Below, in pieces: positions 55,535 through 63,710 of a stretch of 64,000 bases of DNA. Under the pieces are notes generated by a model. The model saw only the letters and a program-made list of their open reading frames with translations. It had not been told where the DNA came from and made no database searches. Every line of letters starts with the position of its first letter. Within the stretch, counting starts at the first letter, position 1. Made by a program: the position numbers and the translations under genes. The stretch spans positions 16,823 through 80,822 of the forward strand of contig WGLR01000026.1 in NCBI GenBank assembly GCA_016125475.1, read 5' to 3'. This stretch comes from Betaproteobacteria bacterium. GTDB lineage: Bacteria > Pseudomonadota > Gammaproteobacteria > Burkholderiales > Ga0077523.

Positions 55535-56185
55535 ATGACCCACCATTTCACACGCACACTGGCGATCGCCGGGTTACTTCTCGCCACGAGCTCTTCGCAG
55601 GCGGCGATCAGCACCTTCGACACCGGTGCCGAAGGGTGGACGGCGCTCGGCGACGTGGAGGGCACGCTCACGTGGTCCGCCACCGGCGGCAACCCGGACG
55701 GCCACGTGCTCATCGACGACCTCACGACCGGCGGCGTGACCTACTTCGTGGCGCCCGCGAAGTTCCTCGGCAACCAGTCGGCCGCTCTCGGAACCGATCT
55801 CGCGTTCGATCTCATGCAGGTCTACCCCGGCGGCGCGAACCAGTTCGACTCGCCGGACGTGGTCCTTCAGGGCGGCGGGCTCACGCTCGCCTTCGATACG
55901 GCGGTGAATCCCGCGAACGGATCGTGGACACACTACGCGGTCCCGCTGAGCGCACCGGGCTGGACGGTCAATTCTCTGTCCGGCGCCGCGGCGACCCCCG
56001 AGCAGTTCTCCGCGGTGCTCTCCGACCTCACGGCACTTCGCATCCGGGCGGAGTACCAGACGGGCGCCGACGTCGGCCACCTCGACAACGTGGCCCTCGT
56101 GCCCGAACCCGCCACTACCGCGATGATGCTGCTCGGTCTCGGCGCGCTCGGGCTCGCGACACGACGCCGGCGGACAGCCGACTGA
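55535..56185 (+). CDS. PEP-CTERM sorting-domain protein 3, laminin-B-like body
   Basis: 216 residues; ATG at 55535 with AGGAGACC upstream. Signal peptide LAIAGLLLATSSSQAA. The body matches the laminin B-type pattern: FDTGAEGWTALGDVEGTLTW, GHVLIDDLTTGGVTYFVAPA, KFLGNQSAALGTDLAFDL and LRIRAEYQTGADVGHLDNVA, a carbohydrate-binding-like beta-sandwich. The C-terminus is LVPEPATTAMMLLGLGALGL plus ATRRRR, a canonical PEP-CTERM. Probably a surface or matrix protein. A strong terminator follows. Confidence 0.93.
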   Translation: MTHHFTRTLAIAGLLLATSSSQAAISTFDTGAEGWTALGDVEGTLTWSATGGNPDGHVLIDDLTTGGVTYFVAPAKFLGNQSAALGTDLAFDLMQVYPGGANQFDSPDVVLQGGGLTLAFDTAVNPANGSWTHYAVPLSAPGWTVNSLSGAAATPEQFSAVLSDLTALRIRAEYQTGADVGHLDNVALVPEPATTAMMLLGLGALGLATRRRRTAD

Positions 56186-56219
56186 TCCTGCGCACGAACG
56201 CCCTCCCGTGCGCACCCGG

Positions 56220-56249
56220 GGGACGACCCGTCGGGCCGTCCCTCTTTTT
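56220..56249 (+). terminator. Rho-independent terminator of PEP-CTERM gene 3
   Basis: GGGACG (56220-56225) with CGTCCC (56237-56242), an inner CCCG/CGGG stem, followed by TCTTTTT. Confidence 0.85.
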
Positions 56250-56401
56250 CGTTACCGACAGCTCGTCGACATCGCCTCCGCGCACACTGCATTTCCGCCC
56301 GGACGTGCCTCGCCGCAGGCCCGATGAGGCCACGCACATCACGCTGACACGGCTCCGCCACGAGGAAGCTTGACCGCCATCAAGACCGTACCCCGGCGGG
56401 C

Positions 56402-57487
56402 GTGATGAACTGGTCGCGCATGATCACAACTCGATGGAGCATCACCGTGAAAACCAGAAAAATCACGGAGACCGGCACGACCACTCTGGCTCTCCTGCTC
56501 GTTCGCCACACCCGCCTCCTCGCCGCGGCCGGCATCCTTGCCGCGGTTGGGCTCGGCACCGCCCCTCGGGCGCACGCACTCCCGACGGGCTTCGGTACCG
56601 GCTGCACCTACAGCGGTCACACGCTGGCGGAGGGCGGCAGCCCCGGGAGCCTTTCACTCAACGAGGACGCGTTTTCCTTCAGCACGTGCGGCGGCGATGT
56701 CGCCACGTCCGACGGCCAGGTCGACGTGATCGTGAACGCCGAAACCACCAACGTGCACAGCTTCTACCAGTCCGCACTCACGACCTCGAGCGCTTCAGCC
56801 GGCTTCGGGTCGCTGCACGCGTTCTCGAATTCGCGCGCGACGTCCTCGCCCGAGCAGTACATCTATCTCCAGCCCAACGGGGATCCGGCCACCACCGACA
56901 ACCTGTACCGCGCCATCGGCAATTCGGCGGCCAGCGCGTACTGGTACGACACGATCACGATCGGCGGAGCGCCGAACGCGAGCGGCTTCGTCGTGCTCCA
57001 GTTCACGCTCGACCTGAGCGGCATGTCATCGGTCGTTCCCGAGAATGCGGGCGGTGCGTCGTTCCAGTCGGACCTCTACATCGACGACGACCGCCGGCCC
57101 GACATCTATCACATCCTCTCGACCAGCCAGCCGGGCGTGCTCAGCACGACCATCGGATTCCGTCCGGGCTGGCAGGTGCAGATGTACGGGTCGCTCTCGG
57201 TGAGCACGAACATCGCAGCCGGGCGCCTCTACCGGACCGTGTGTTACGGCGGCTTCATCTGCCAGACCGTGTCGGACGGCTATGTCTCCGAAGCCGAGTC
57301 GATCGCGAACGCATCCAACACGGCCGGCTTCTACATCGACGTCCTCACGCCCGGCGGCACGATCTCGTCGCTGAGCGGTGCGACGTATCTGGCACCCGTG
57401 CCGGAACCGTCGACGACGTGGCTGCTGACGGGCGGGCTCGTCGGTGTCGTGGCGTTTGCGCGACGCGCGAGGGTCCGGAAGGGATAG
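56402..57487 (+). CDS. PEP-CTERM sorting-domain protein 4
   Basis: 361 residues from ATG 56402; a GTG at 56447 would give a shorter N-region. Hydrophobic signal LLAAAGILAAVGLGTAPRAHA at about residues 40-60. A Ser/Thr/Gly-rich beta body contains FGTGCTYSGHTL and YYRTVCYGGFIC-like cysteine pairs (exact: YRTVCYGGFICQ). The C-terminus is APVPEPSTTWLLTGGLVGVV then AFARRARVRKG, a PEP-CTERM signal. Same strand as PEP-CTERM gene 3 but separated by its terminator. Followed by an IS3 remnant on the opposite strand. Confidence 0.9.
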   Translation: MMNWSRMITTRWSITVKTRKITETGTTTLALLLVRHTRLLAAAGILAAVGLGTAPRAHALPTGFGTGCTYSGHTLAEGGSPGSLSLNEDAFSFSTCGGDVATSDGQVDVIVNAETTNVHSFYQSALTTSSASAGFGSLHAFSNSRATSSPEQYIYLQPNGDPATTDNLYRAIGNSAASAYWYDTITIGGAPNASGFVVLQFTLDLSGMSSVVPENAGGASFQSDLYIDDDRRPDIYHILSTSQPGVLSTTIGFRPGWQVQMYGSLSVSTNIAAGRLYRTVCYGGFICQTVSDGYVSEAESIANASNTAGFYIDVLTPGGTISSLSGATYLAPVPEPSTTWLLTGGLVGVVAFARRARVRKG

Positions 57488-57504
57488 GGCCTGCACGGTG
57501 CGGT

Positions 57505-57785
57505 TTCGGCGTGACCGGTGCACACTGAATCACCCTGGTTTTCCCGGCGAGTTCCGGGCTTGAGCCAGACCGCTCTGGCCGACTCCTGAAGTTGGCCAGA
57601 GTGCGCCTGCTCCATCTCCGCCGGCGGGATGTCGCCGATCGGTTGAAGGACTCGTCGGTGGTTGAACCAGTCGACCCATTCCAGCGGCGCGCACGCCACG
57701 TAGTCCGCGTTTCTCCGTGGATCACGCGGATGGATGGCATTCGTCTTGACGGGCCGATGACGGTCTCGGCCGGAGCGTTGATGCC
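57505..57785 (-). pseudogene. IS3-family transposase (OrfB) C-terminal remnant
   Basis: On the minus strand INAPAETVIG (57753-57782) is followed, after a frameshift, by KTNAIHPRDPRRNADYVACA, then PLEWVDWFNHRRVLQPIGDI, PPAEMEQAHSGQLQ and a tail LKPGTRRENQG. These match the end of IS3-group transposases (NALAETVIGLYKTE...ATLEWVDWFNNRRL...IGNIPPAE). The DDE core upstream is lost. Confidence 0.8.
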
Positions 57786-58111
57786 TCTTCAGGTGAAGAG
57801 TACTGCTCAGGCTCGAAGGCTGGGGGCCAGGGGGGCTTGGCAGTCGCTCATCACTCGGTGGCAAATTTCGTGAACCAGGACGCGCTTGGGGCACCTGATG
57901 ATGTCCCAATTCGCGAGGCCCTCAGCGGTGCGGCGCGCGACGGAGCTGATGGTCGGCTTGTGGAATCACACGCGAATGTCGGTGTCCGCCCGAACCGGAG
58001 CAAGTCAGAGGGGTCGTTTACATCGAAACGTGACCCGCTCGAAACTCACGCCCTGCGGGAGACAGGGGTAGGGACAGAGCCCTACAGTCCATCCGGTTGG
58101 GCCATAATTCC
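57786..58111. other. Intergenic region, no gene recognised
   Basis: 326 bp between the IS3 remnant and the FAD-monooxygenase fragment; likely scar DNA, no readable homology. Confidence 0.45.
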
Positions 58112-58309
58112 ATGAAGACCCTGGGTCACTTCTCAGTGGAAATCAACACCCGATCGGGGCGAGTCGCAGTCGTGCAGCCTGCGCAGGCTTCGCTGCGCGA
58201 GCTCTACGAGGCGCGGCTCGCACTCGTCCGCCCTGAGTAGATGGTCGCATGGCGGGGCGCTTTTGCAGAGGGTGCGGCGGTCGTATTGTCACGCGTCATG
58301 GGCTGGTAA
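58112..58309 (+). pseudogene. C-terminal fragment of an FAD-dependent aromatic monooxygenase
   Basis: Frame of 66 codons: MKTLGHFSVEINTRSGRVAV, then SLRELYEARLALVRPE, an in-frame TAG at 58238-58240, MVAWRGAF and a final VLSRVMGW before TAA (58307). ALVRPD-xx-VAWRG is the conserved end of PheA/MhpA/resorcinol-hydroxylase-type flavoproteins. The FAD-binding and substrate domains are gone. It lies 82 bp upstream of hydroxyquinol 1,2-dioxygenase; in resorcinol-type pathways a flavin hydroxylase gene occupies this place. Confidence 0.62.
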
Positions 58310-58391
58310 CAGATGCGCGACGGCGAGCGGTGCAGACCACTGATGCCCAGCGTCCGGTGGCCCGATTTCCGTTGGACCTTGGAGACCCGAG

Positions 58392-59222
58392 ATGCGCAAT
58401 GTGAATGCACAGACCATCACCGAGGCCGTTCTGGCACGGCAATCGAACACGGCGGATCCGCGACTGAAGCGGATCATGACCAGCCTGGTCAAACACCTGC
58501 ACGAATTTGCGCGGGAAGTGGAACTCACCGAGGAAGAGTGGTTCGGGGCCATCGAATTCATGACTCGGTGCGGCAACATCACCGACGACAAGCGCCAGGA
58601 GTTCATCCTGCTTTCCGACGTGCTCGGACTGTCGATGTTGATCGTGGCGCAGAACAACGACAAGCCTGCCGGCTGCACCGAGGCGACCGTCTTTGGCCCT
58701 TTCCACGTCGAGGGCGCACCGCATTACGAATTGGGTGCCGATATCGCCAACGGTGCGCGTGGCACACCCTGTGAGGTGCGCGGCACCGTGCGCGGCAGCG
58801 GCGGCGAGCCCGTGGCCGGCGCCCAGATCGACGTCTGGCAGTCCGACGCCGATGGCCTCTACGACGTTCAACACCCCGCGGTCGACCACGCGCAGGCGCG
58901 GGGCATCCTGAATGCCGACAGCGAGGGCCGGTACCACTTCCGGTCCATCCTGGCCGTGCCGTATTCGATCCCTCATGACGGCCCCGTCGGCGACCTGCTG
59001 AAGGCGACCGGACAACGCCCGTGGCGGCCCGCCCACCTGCACTTCCTCATCACGGCCCCGGGCTTCGAGACACTGGTCACGCACGTTTTCCGCAGCGATG
59101 ACCCGTATCTGGATTCAGATGCGGTATTCGGCGTCCGCCAGTCGCTGATCGCCGACTGGAAACAGCAGCCCGACGGAAGTTACCTCGTCGAATACGACTT
59201 CGTGCTGAACCCATCCGCCTGA
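58392..59222 (+). CDS. Hydroxyquinol 1,2-dioxygenase (intradiol ring cleavage)
   Basis: 276 residues. N-terminal helical dimerisation domain (ITEAVLARQSNTADPRLKRI, then LTEEEWFGAIEFMTRCG), then the catalytic beta-sandwich with non-heme Fe(III) ligands: Tyr in DADGLYDVQ, Tyr in SEGRYHFRS, and His-x-His in RPAHLHFLI. GCTEATVFGPFHVEGAP is typical of the hydroxyquinol branch rather than catechol 1,2-dioxygenases, though substrate range is inferred. It cleaves 1,2,4-trihydroxybenzene to maleylacetate. No maleylacetate reductase or intact hydroxylase is in the window, and the neighbours are remnants. Confidence 0.9.
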   Translation: MRNVNAQTITEAVLARQSNTADPRLKRIMTSLVKHLHEFAREVELTEEEWFGAIEFMTRCGNITDDKRQEFILLSDVLGLSMLIVAQNNDKPAGCTEATVFGPFHVEGAPHYELGADIANGARGTPCEVRGTVRGSGGEPVAGAQIDVWQSDADGLYDVQHPAVDHAQARGILNADSEGRYHFRSILAVPYSIPHDGPVGDLLKATGQRPWRPAHLHFLITAPGFETLVTHVFRSDDPYLDSDAVFGVRQSLIADWKQQPDGSYLVEYDFVLNPSA

Positions 59223-59476
59223 GCGTGGGGCCGCGAGGAGTGGGCCGCGATCCCGATGCGCTCCAATGTGCTCCCGACGATCCATCACGGATACCGGATT
59301 CGGTTGGGCGAGCCTGTCCGCGAGCGGCACCGCGCCGAGCGACCACATCTTTTCGACGGTGAGGTCCACATGATTCCGGTAGCGGTTCGTTTCCGGCCTC
59401 GCGAGTTGATGCCATCCACGAAACACAGCGCGAAAACCCAAGTCCGAGCCAAACGGAGCCAGTGGAGTCGGGAAAA

Positions 59477-59858
59477 TCAAGCACCACGTCGGGTCACGGC
59501 AAGACTGCTTCTGTGCCGGGCGAGCAGAATTCCGGCGAGGCCCGACCCCGTCAGAACGGTCGTGCCGGGCTCCTGGACCGATGCCTGGATCGAGATCGAG
59601 CAGGCTGGGTCGAAGGACGCGTTCGTTGCGACCGCAACGACGTTTTCTCCGGTCGCCAGATTGGCGATGAAGATCAGCCCATTGGCTGCCGACGCCGACT
59701 GGATCAACCGGGTGCCCGTCTTGTCGAACAGGCCGAGATCCAGCTTCTCGGTGACGGAGGGATCGTCCCAGTGCCCGATCAGGCGAAACGCCCGCCCCCG
59801 AACTGGATTCGATGCGCATCGATCGCGTCGCCATTCGTGGGCGGTGGCCCCTCCGGTT
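59477..59858 (-). pseudogene. Truncated PEP-CTERM protein, C-terminal part
   Basis: The minus-strand frame reads KLDLGLFDKTGTRLIQSASA, NGLIFIANLATGENVVAVAT, then VQEPGTTVLTGSGLAGILLA and RHRSSLAVTRRGA. The end has PEP-CTERM order (EPGT, membrane helix, basic tail), with Gln where the first Pro of PEP is usual. No signal peptide or start precedes it; the frame runs back into the 3' end of the SGNH gene. Interpreted as a 5'-deleted fifth PEP-CTERM gene. The left-hand boundary at 59858 is a guess. Confidence 0.5.
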
Positions 59859-60950
59859 TCACCGAGCCGCTGCCGTCGCGGCACGGAAAGCGGCGTAGAG
59901 GGCGGAAGAGCGCACGGCATCGGCAGCCACGGCATGGCCGCGACTGTTCCAGTGGCCTTCCTCCGGAATGTGAAAGAGCTGGTGATTGCGACGGAAATCC
60001 GCAAAGAACAGCGGATCCAGGTCGATCACCTCGAAGCCGTGTCGGGACGCCTGTTCAATGAGGTAGGTCCGCATCCGGACAAAATAGCTGCCAGCCGCCT
60101 TCTCGACGAGGTCGGGGTAACGCAGCCCGTCGACCAGCAGCAGCACCCGATCGGGCGGCAAACCGGTCATTGCCGGCAAGTCGCGCAGGAATGCGTCCAC
60201 GGCCTGCCGGGATTCGCTCAATCGCTCCGGCCCCGCGGCGGTGTTGCCATAGGTTGCCCTCCCTGCCGCCCCGAGGCCTTCGAGAGTGGCCGGAACGTCG
60301 GTGACCTTGAGGTTGAAGACGAGGTACCGCATCAGGGCCGAGCGTCGAAGCAGGCGATGCAGAGGCGAAGGCTCGTAATCGACTCGCTTCAGGACCAGCG
60401 TGCCGTCAGCGGCAGGAACGTAGTAATGCCCGCCAGGCCATCCCCTGTACTTGAGAATGGATTCGTCGAAGTCGTTGCCCACGACGTTTATCACCATGAA
60501 GCCGGCCCGATAGCGCTCGACTGCCTCCCGGGCCCAGATCAGATACTGGCTGAGGGGCGCACCAGAGGCGGCGAAGCTGTAGACCCGCCCGCCGTCTGCG
60601 GCAAGCCGGCCCTGAAGGGTCTCCCGGAACGGGACCATCAGCGCCTCGATGTACGAATCCCCGATCACCGCGAGCAAAGGCCTCGAGTCGTCGGTGCTGT
60701 AATCCTGATCGTTGACGTAGCCGGCGTTGTTGGTGCGCCCACGGTTGACGACGGAAAAGTCCCAGCCCAGCGACCAGAGGAAATTCCGGTTGGGAGCGAA
60801 GTGCTGGACGGGATGGGCAGCGTTCACCGGCTCCCAGACGAGGCTCTCGTTCACCGGCAGGAATCGAAGGACCACCTCGGCAACGAGCAGGAAGACGAGG
60901 ACGCTGACGACAGAAACCCCAAGGTTGGTCAGTACGTGCCGGTAACTCAT
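59859..60950 (-). CDS. Membrane-anchored SGNH hydrolase-like protein
   Basis: 363 residues. N-terminal anchor SVVSVLVFLLVAEVVLRFLP at residues 12-31, catalytic domain outside. Block I LLAVIGDSYIEALMVP (Ser), FAASGAPLSQYLIWA (Gly), VINVVGNDFDESI (Asn) and the final EEGHWNSRGHAVAADAV (Asp replaced by Gly-His-Trp spacing; catalytic His kept). The Asp-x-x-His block reads GHWNSRGH, so the usual Asp is absent and activity needs testing. Related to the cell-surface esterase and O-acetylation group; distinct from the SGNH gene at 43 kb. Confidence 0.83.
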   Translation of the reverse strand: MSYRHVLTNLGVSVVSVLVFLLVAEVVLRFLPVNESLVWEPVNAAHPVQHFAPNRNFLWSLGWDFSVVNRGRTNNAGYVNDQDYSTDDSRPLLAVIGDSYIEALMVPFRETLQGRLAADGGRVYSFAASGAPLSQYLIWAREAVERYRAGFMVINVVGNDFDESILKYRGWPGGHYYVPAADGTLVLKRVDYEPSPLHRLLRRSALMRYLVFNLKVTDVPATLEGLGAAGRATYGNTAAGPERLSESRQAVDAFLRDLPAMTGLPPDRVLLLVDGLRYPDLVEKAAGSYFVRMRTYLIEQASRHGFEVIDLDPLFFADFRRNHQLFHIPEEGHWNSRGHAVAADAVRSSALYAAFRAATAAAR

Positions 60951-61480
60951 GGGGGGATAACCTTCACTCGACGTTGATCCTGCCGTGCCAGGGCCCGTCT
61001 GTCGGAACGGGACGACGGCAGCACAGGCGTTGCGGCAGCCTTGCGAACAGGCGGGCCATCATTTCGTGGCACGGCGCGATGGTTGTCAACGGTAAACCAG
61101 GATTCCCCCGCGTGGTAACCCAAATCTCCCCACCCTGAATTGCCCCGGGAATTCCGGAGATTCCAGCACTTCGGAGCATGGAGTCATGAAGACACGAACC
61201 AGGTAGTCACCGGAAGTCCGGGGCCCTCTCTCCCCTACGATTTTCCTGGCAACGGCAGTGACGAAACGGCAAGAGTCGCAGCGATTCGGGAGGAACGCCT
61301 CGGGGAAGGAAGCTTCGAATCTTCCTCCGCGACAGTTCTTCCGTTCGAAACGCCACAGGTGTCAGAAGATCCGACGCCCTCGACGATGTGGTGTCAGGTG
61401 CCGATCAGCCGGACACAAGCCGGCATGACTCGCGGGTCGCTTACGCGATGCCGACACTCCGACGTCGCACACACCCCGAC
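60951..61480. other. Intergenic region, no gene recognised
   Basis: 530 bp; carries the presumed promoter of the SGNH gene (minus strand) near its left edge. A plus-strand open frame from 61140 has no recognisable content. Confidence 0.5.
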
Positions 61481-61855
61481 TCACTCGTCGGCGCTCTGGA
61501 GCCACTGCCTCGCCCGATCGATGTCCGTGTCGACGTGAACGTGCAGAAACCGGTTCACCATCACGTTCTCCCAGAACTTCGCCATCTCGAGAAACTCGGG
61601 CCGGCAGACGACCGCCACACGCCCGTTGCTGGGTGCCCGTTCGGCAATCTCCTTGCCGGCCTCGAAAGTGTCGATCGTGTTGAGCGCGTACTCGAGCTTC
61701 CTCTCGTCGCAGAGCACCCTGGTGACACCCAGTTTCGCGGCCAGGTCGATGACCGACTGCCCATAGTCGATCACCTCCTGAACGCTCTCGTCCCGACCGG
61801 ACGCGGTGATGAGCAGCACGCCATTGCCGACTTCAGACTCGAAGGTGATGGTCAT
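61481..61855 (-). CDS. STAS/SpoIIAA-like small protein
   Basis: 124 residues from ATG 61855. Alternating strands and helices (ITFESEVGNGVLLITASGRD, VIDLAAKLGVTRVLCDERKL, NGRVAVVCRPEFLEM, FWENVMVNRFLHVHVDTDID, RARQWLQ) resemble the STAS-like / DUF3478 group of small cytosolic proteins. No phosphorylatable Ser is evident, and no anti-sigma or kinase gene is adjacent. Function unknown. Confidence 0.7.
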   Translation of the reverse strand: MTITFESEVGNGVLLITASGRDESVQEVIDYGQSVIDLAAKLGVTRVLCDERKLEYALNTIDTFEAGKEIAERAPSNGRVAVVCRPEFLEMAKFWENVMVNRFLHVHVDTDIDRARQWLQSADE

Positions 61856-62028
61856 TCCGGTCCTCGCTTGCAGACGTTCGTGCGGGCACCGCTGGAGCAG
61901 ACCCGCCAGACTGTGTATGTGCCTCTCGACGATCCCGGACGGTCGACGGGCGCCGTGCCGGTCCGATCGCTCGCCCATGCGCCGACTCGCTCCCCCTGAC
62001 CCGGCGCGTGAGGTCCGGTCCCATGCAT

Positions 62029-62430
62029 TCAACGTTCAAGCGCGGGCTCCAGCCGCAGCTTCCTGTACAGAAGGAATTCGATGGCTCCGACGGGAAGCGA
62101 GACGGCGACCGTCCACGGCCCGTATGGCGACGAAAAGGCACTGGCACTGAACAACTGCATGGACGCGGGAAAGACGCGGCACTCCCCGATCGTCCAGTCG
62201 ACCGCCAGTTTGCCGACGCCCAGGACGATGAAGACGATCCAGAGCCACTTCCTGCGCGGAACTCGGGTGCGGATGCACGCCACCAGCGCGTAGAGCGTGA
62301 CGAAAACTTCCGCATCACGTCGTCCGGATTGCATCCGGGCAACAGGGCAAGCCACGCCGAGAAGAGCGATAGGCGGATCGCGACAGCCGCTGCCCGCGAG
62401 AACACGGGGCACGTCATGCCAGGGGCACAC
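62029..62430 (-). CDS. Small predicted membrane protein, N-terminus uncertain
   Basis: 133 codons; the convincing part starts near residue 42 with VFVTLYALVACIRTRVPRRK, then a helix LWIVFIVLGVGKLAVDW, a loop GECRVFPASMQLFSASAF and a helix WTVAVSLPVGAIEFLLYRK. It looks like the C-terminal two-thirds of a small inner-membrane family. The first 40 residues are unlike coding sequence, and a hydrophobic piece in another frame just upstream suggests a possible frameshift. Function unknown. Confidence 0.5.
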   Translation of the reverse strand: MCPWHDVPRVLAGSGCRDPPIALLGVACPVARMQSGRRDAEVFVTLYALVACIRTRVPRRKWLWIVFIVLGVGKLAVDWTIGECRVFPASMQLFSASAFSSPYGPWTVAVSLPVGAIEFLLYRKLRLEPALER

Positions 62431-63225
62431 CAGCCGTCGGGCCGATCGGGACCGTCGCCCCAGCTACTGCCGAACATCATGAGGTCCCCAACCGGACTGC
62501 CACGACCGCGACTGTCGCCGCCCCGGCCAGGCCAGCACCACCCCTCCACTCACGGCCGTTTCGCTCACGCGACGTCCATCCGACGTCATGAACGCGAAGC
62601 GCATGACGCCCGCCAGGGGAGACGAACGGCGGTCCATCTCGGCAACGACACCAAGCAGAAGCCCCTTCGGCACATCCCGGCCAACCGCGCGCGACCGGTG
62701 AACTGCCAGCGTACGTAAACCACCGTGCTGACTTGAATCGCTCGCAATGGCCGCCGCCCAGTTACGTCGGCCCTTCCGGCAGTCAGCAGCGCCCGCTAGA
62801 ACGCGCGAATGCCTTGCGCAAGAGAGCAGGCCGGAATCGCAACGCGGAAAGGAACGCCCGTAGACGGGAAAGACAGGAATCCGGAACGGCGGACGATTCG
62901 CCGAAGACGGGATGCGGCGACAGCTAGTGGCAGAACCGCCGGAAGGCTGGGCAGGAAGCGTTCGCATGATGTCCAGCGGGCACGAACGAGATGGCCGCGA
63001 ATATGGCAGACGCGGTATGCCCGGTCAATCGTCCGCGTCGAACACAGGCAAGACCTGCGACAGCCTCCTTCTTGACGGTCTAATCAATCTGGATGAGGTG
63101 CTGCGGGTGAGAGACGTGCACGTCGAGGGGTATCGCCATCCGATTCCGGTTTGCCCAACGGCACCGCGGGCGCGTGGCGTTCAGCGTCAGTCGCGAAATC
63201 CTGAACGCCCCCGCCAGCGGCCGCC
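62431..63225. other. Long gene-poor region
   Basis: About 795 bp. Open frames on both strands lack motifs. No IS end, RNA or CRISPR is recognisable. Confidence 0.5.
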
Positions 63226-63558
63226 CTACAGAACTTCCCGAACCTCCACGACGAAAGTACTGAGCGTCCGGCGGAAGTTCTTGAGGTCCGCCACGGCTGC
63301 CAGACCTTCCGGCGATGCGAGCGAACGCTTCGAGGTCGTCTCGTCCTCGTAAGTCAGCTCCGCGATTCCGTCGGGCAGGTCCTCAGCCGACATGCCGCTC
63401 CCGAGCAGACCAAGTTCGCTCACCACGTCCTGCTGGAGATAATGCTTCAGTCGAGGCATGCGGCTGGCAATCGGCGCTTGGACTTCCCGCCAGTGCCTGC
63501 GGAAGTCGTCGAGGCTCATGCCTTCCTTTCGGTACAGAAGGGATATTCGCTTGATCAT
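63226..63558 (-). CDS. EthD-domain protein
   Basis: 110 residues from ATG 63558 (MIKRISLLYRKEGMSLDDFR). Ferredoxin-like EthD pattern: FRRHWREVQAPIASRMPRLK, then HYLQQDV, GIAELTYEDETTSKRSLASP and a final strand TLSTFVVEV. EthD proteins occur in degradation clusters for ethers, sterols and aromatic compounds; catalytic role unclear. An IS5-group element is inserted 152 bp upstream of its start and may have displaced its promoter. Confidence 0.85.
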   Translation of the reverse strand: MIKRISLLYRKEGMSLDDFRRHWREVQAPIASRMPRLKHYLQQDVVSELGLLGSGMSAEDLPDGIAELTYEDETTSKRSLASPEGLAAVADLKNFRRTLSTFVVEVREVL

Positions 63559-63710
63559 GTCGTTGACGTCCGAGGAAAATGCTAGCGACGCTTGGACCGT
63601 CGTCACTGGGTTTATCCCGAAAAGGATTCCCCGAGGAATCCTCGAGATTGCGCGAGGTATTGCGTACCCGCCGAATGCGTGGCCAGCCTGCCACCGTAGT
63701 GTCTGTCTAG

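Noticed and set aside
62464..62967. Minus-strand frame of 167 codons
   Set aside because: Basic, low-complexity translation; only a short stretch (MRFAFMTSDGRRVSETAVSGG) looks protein-like and it has no recognisable match.
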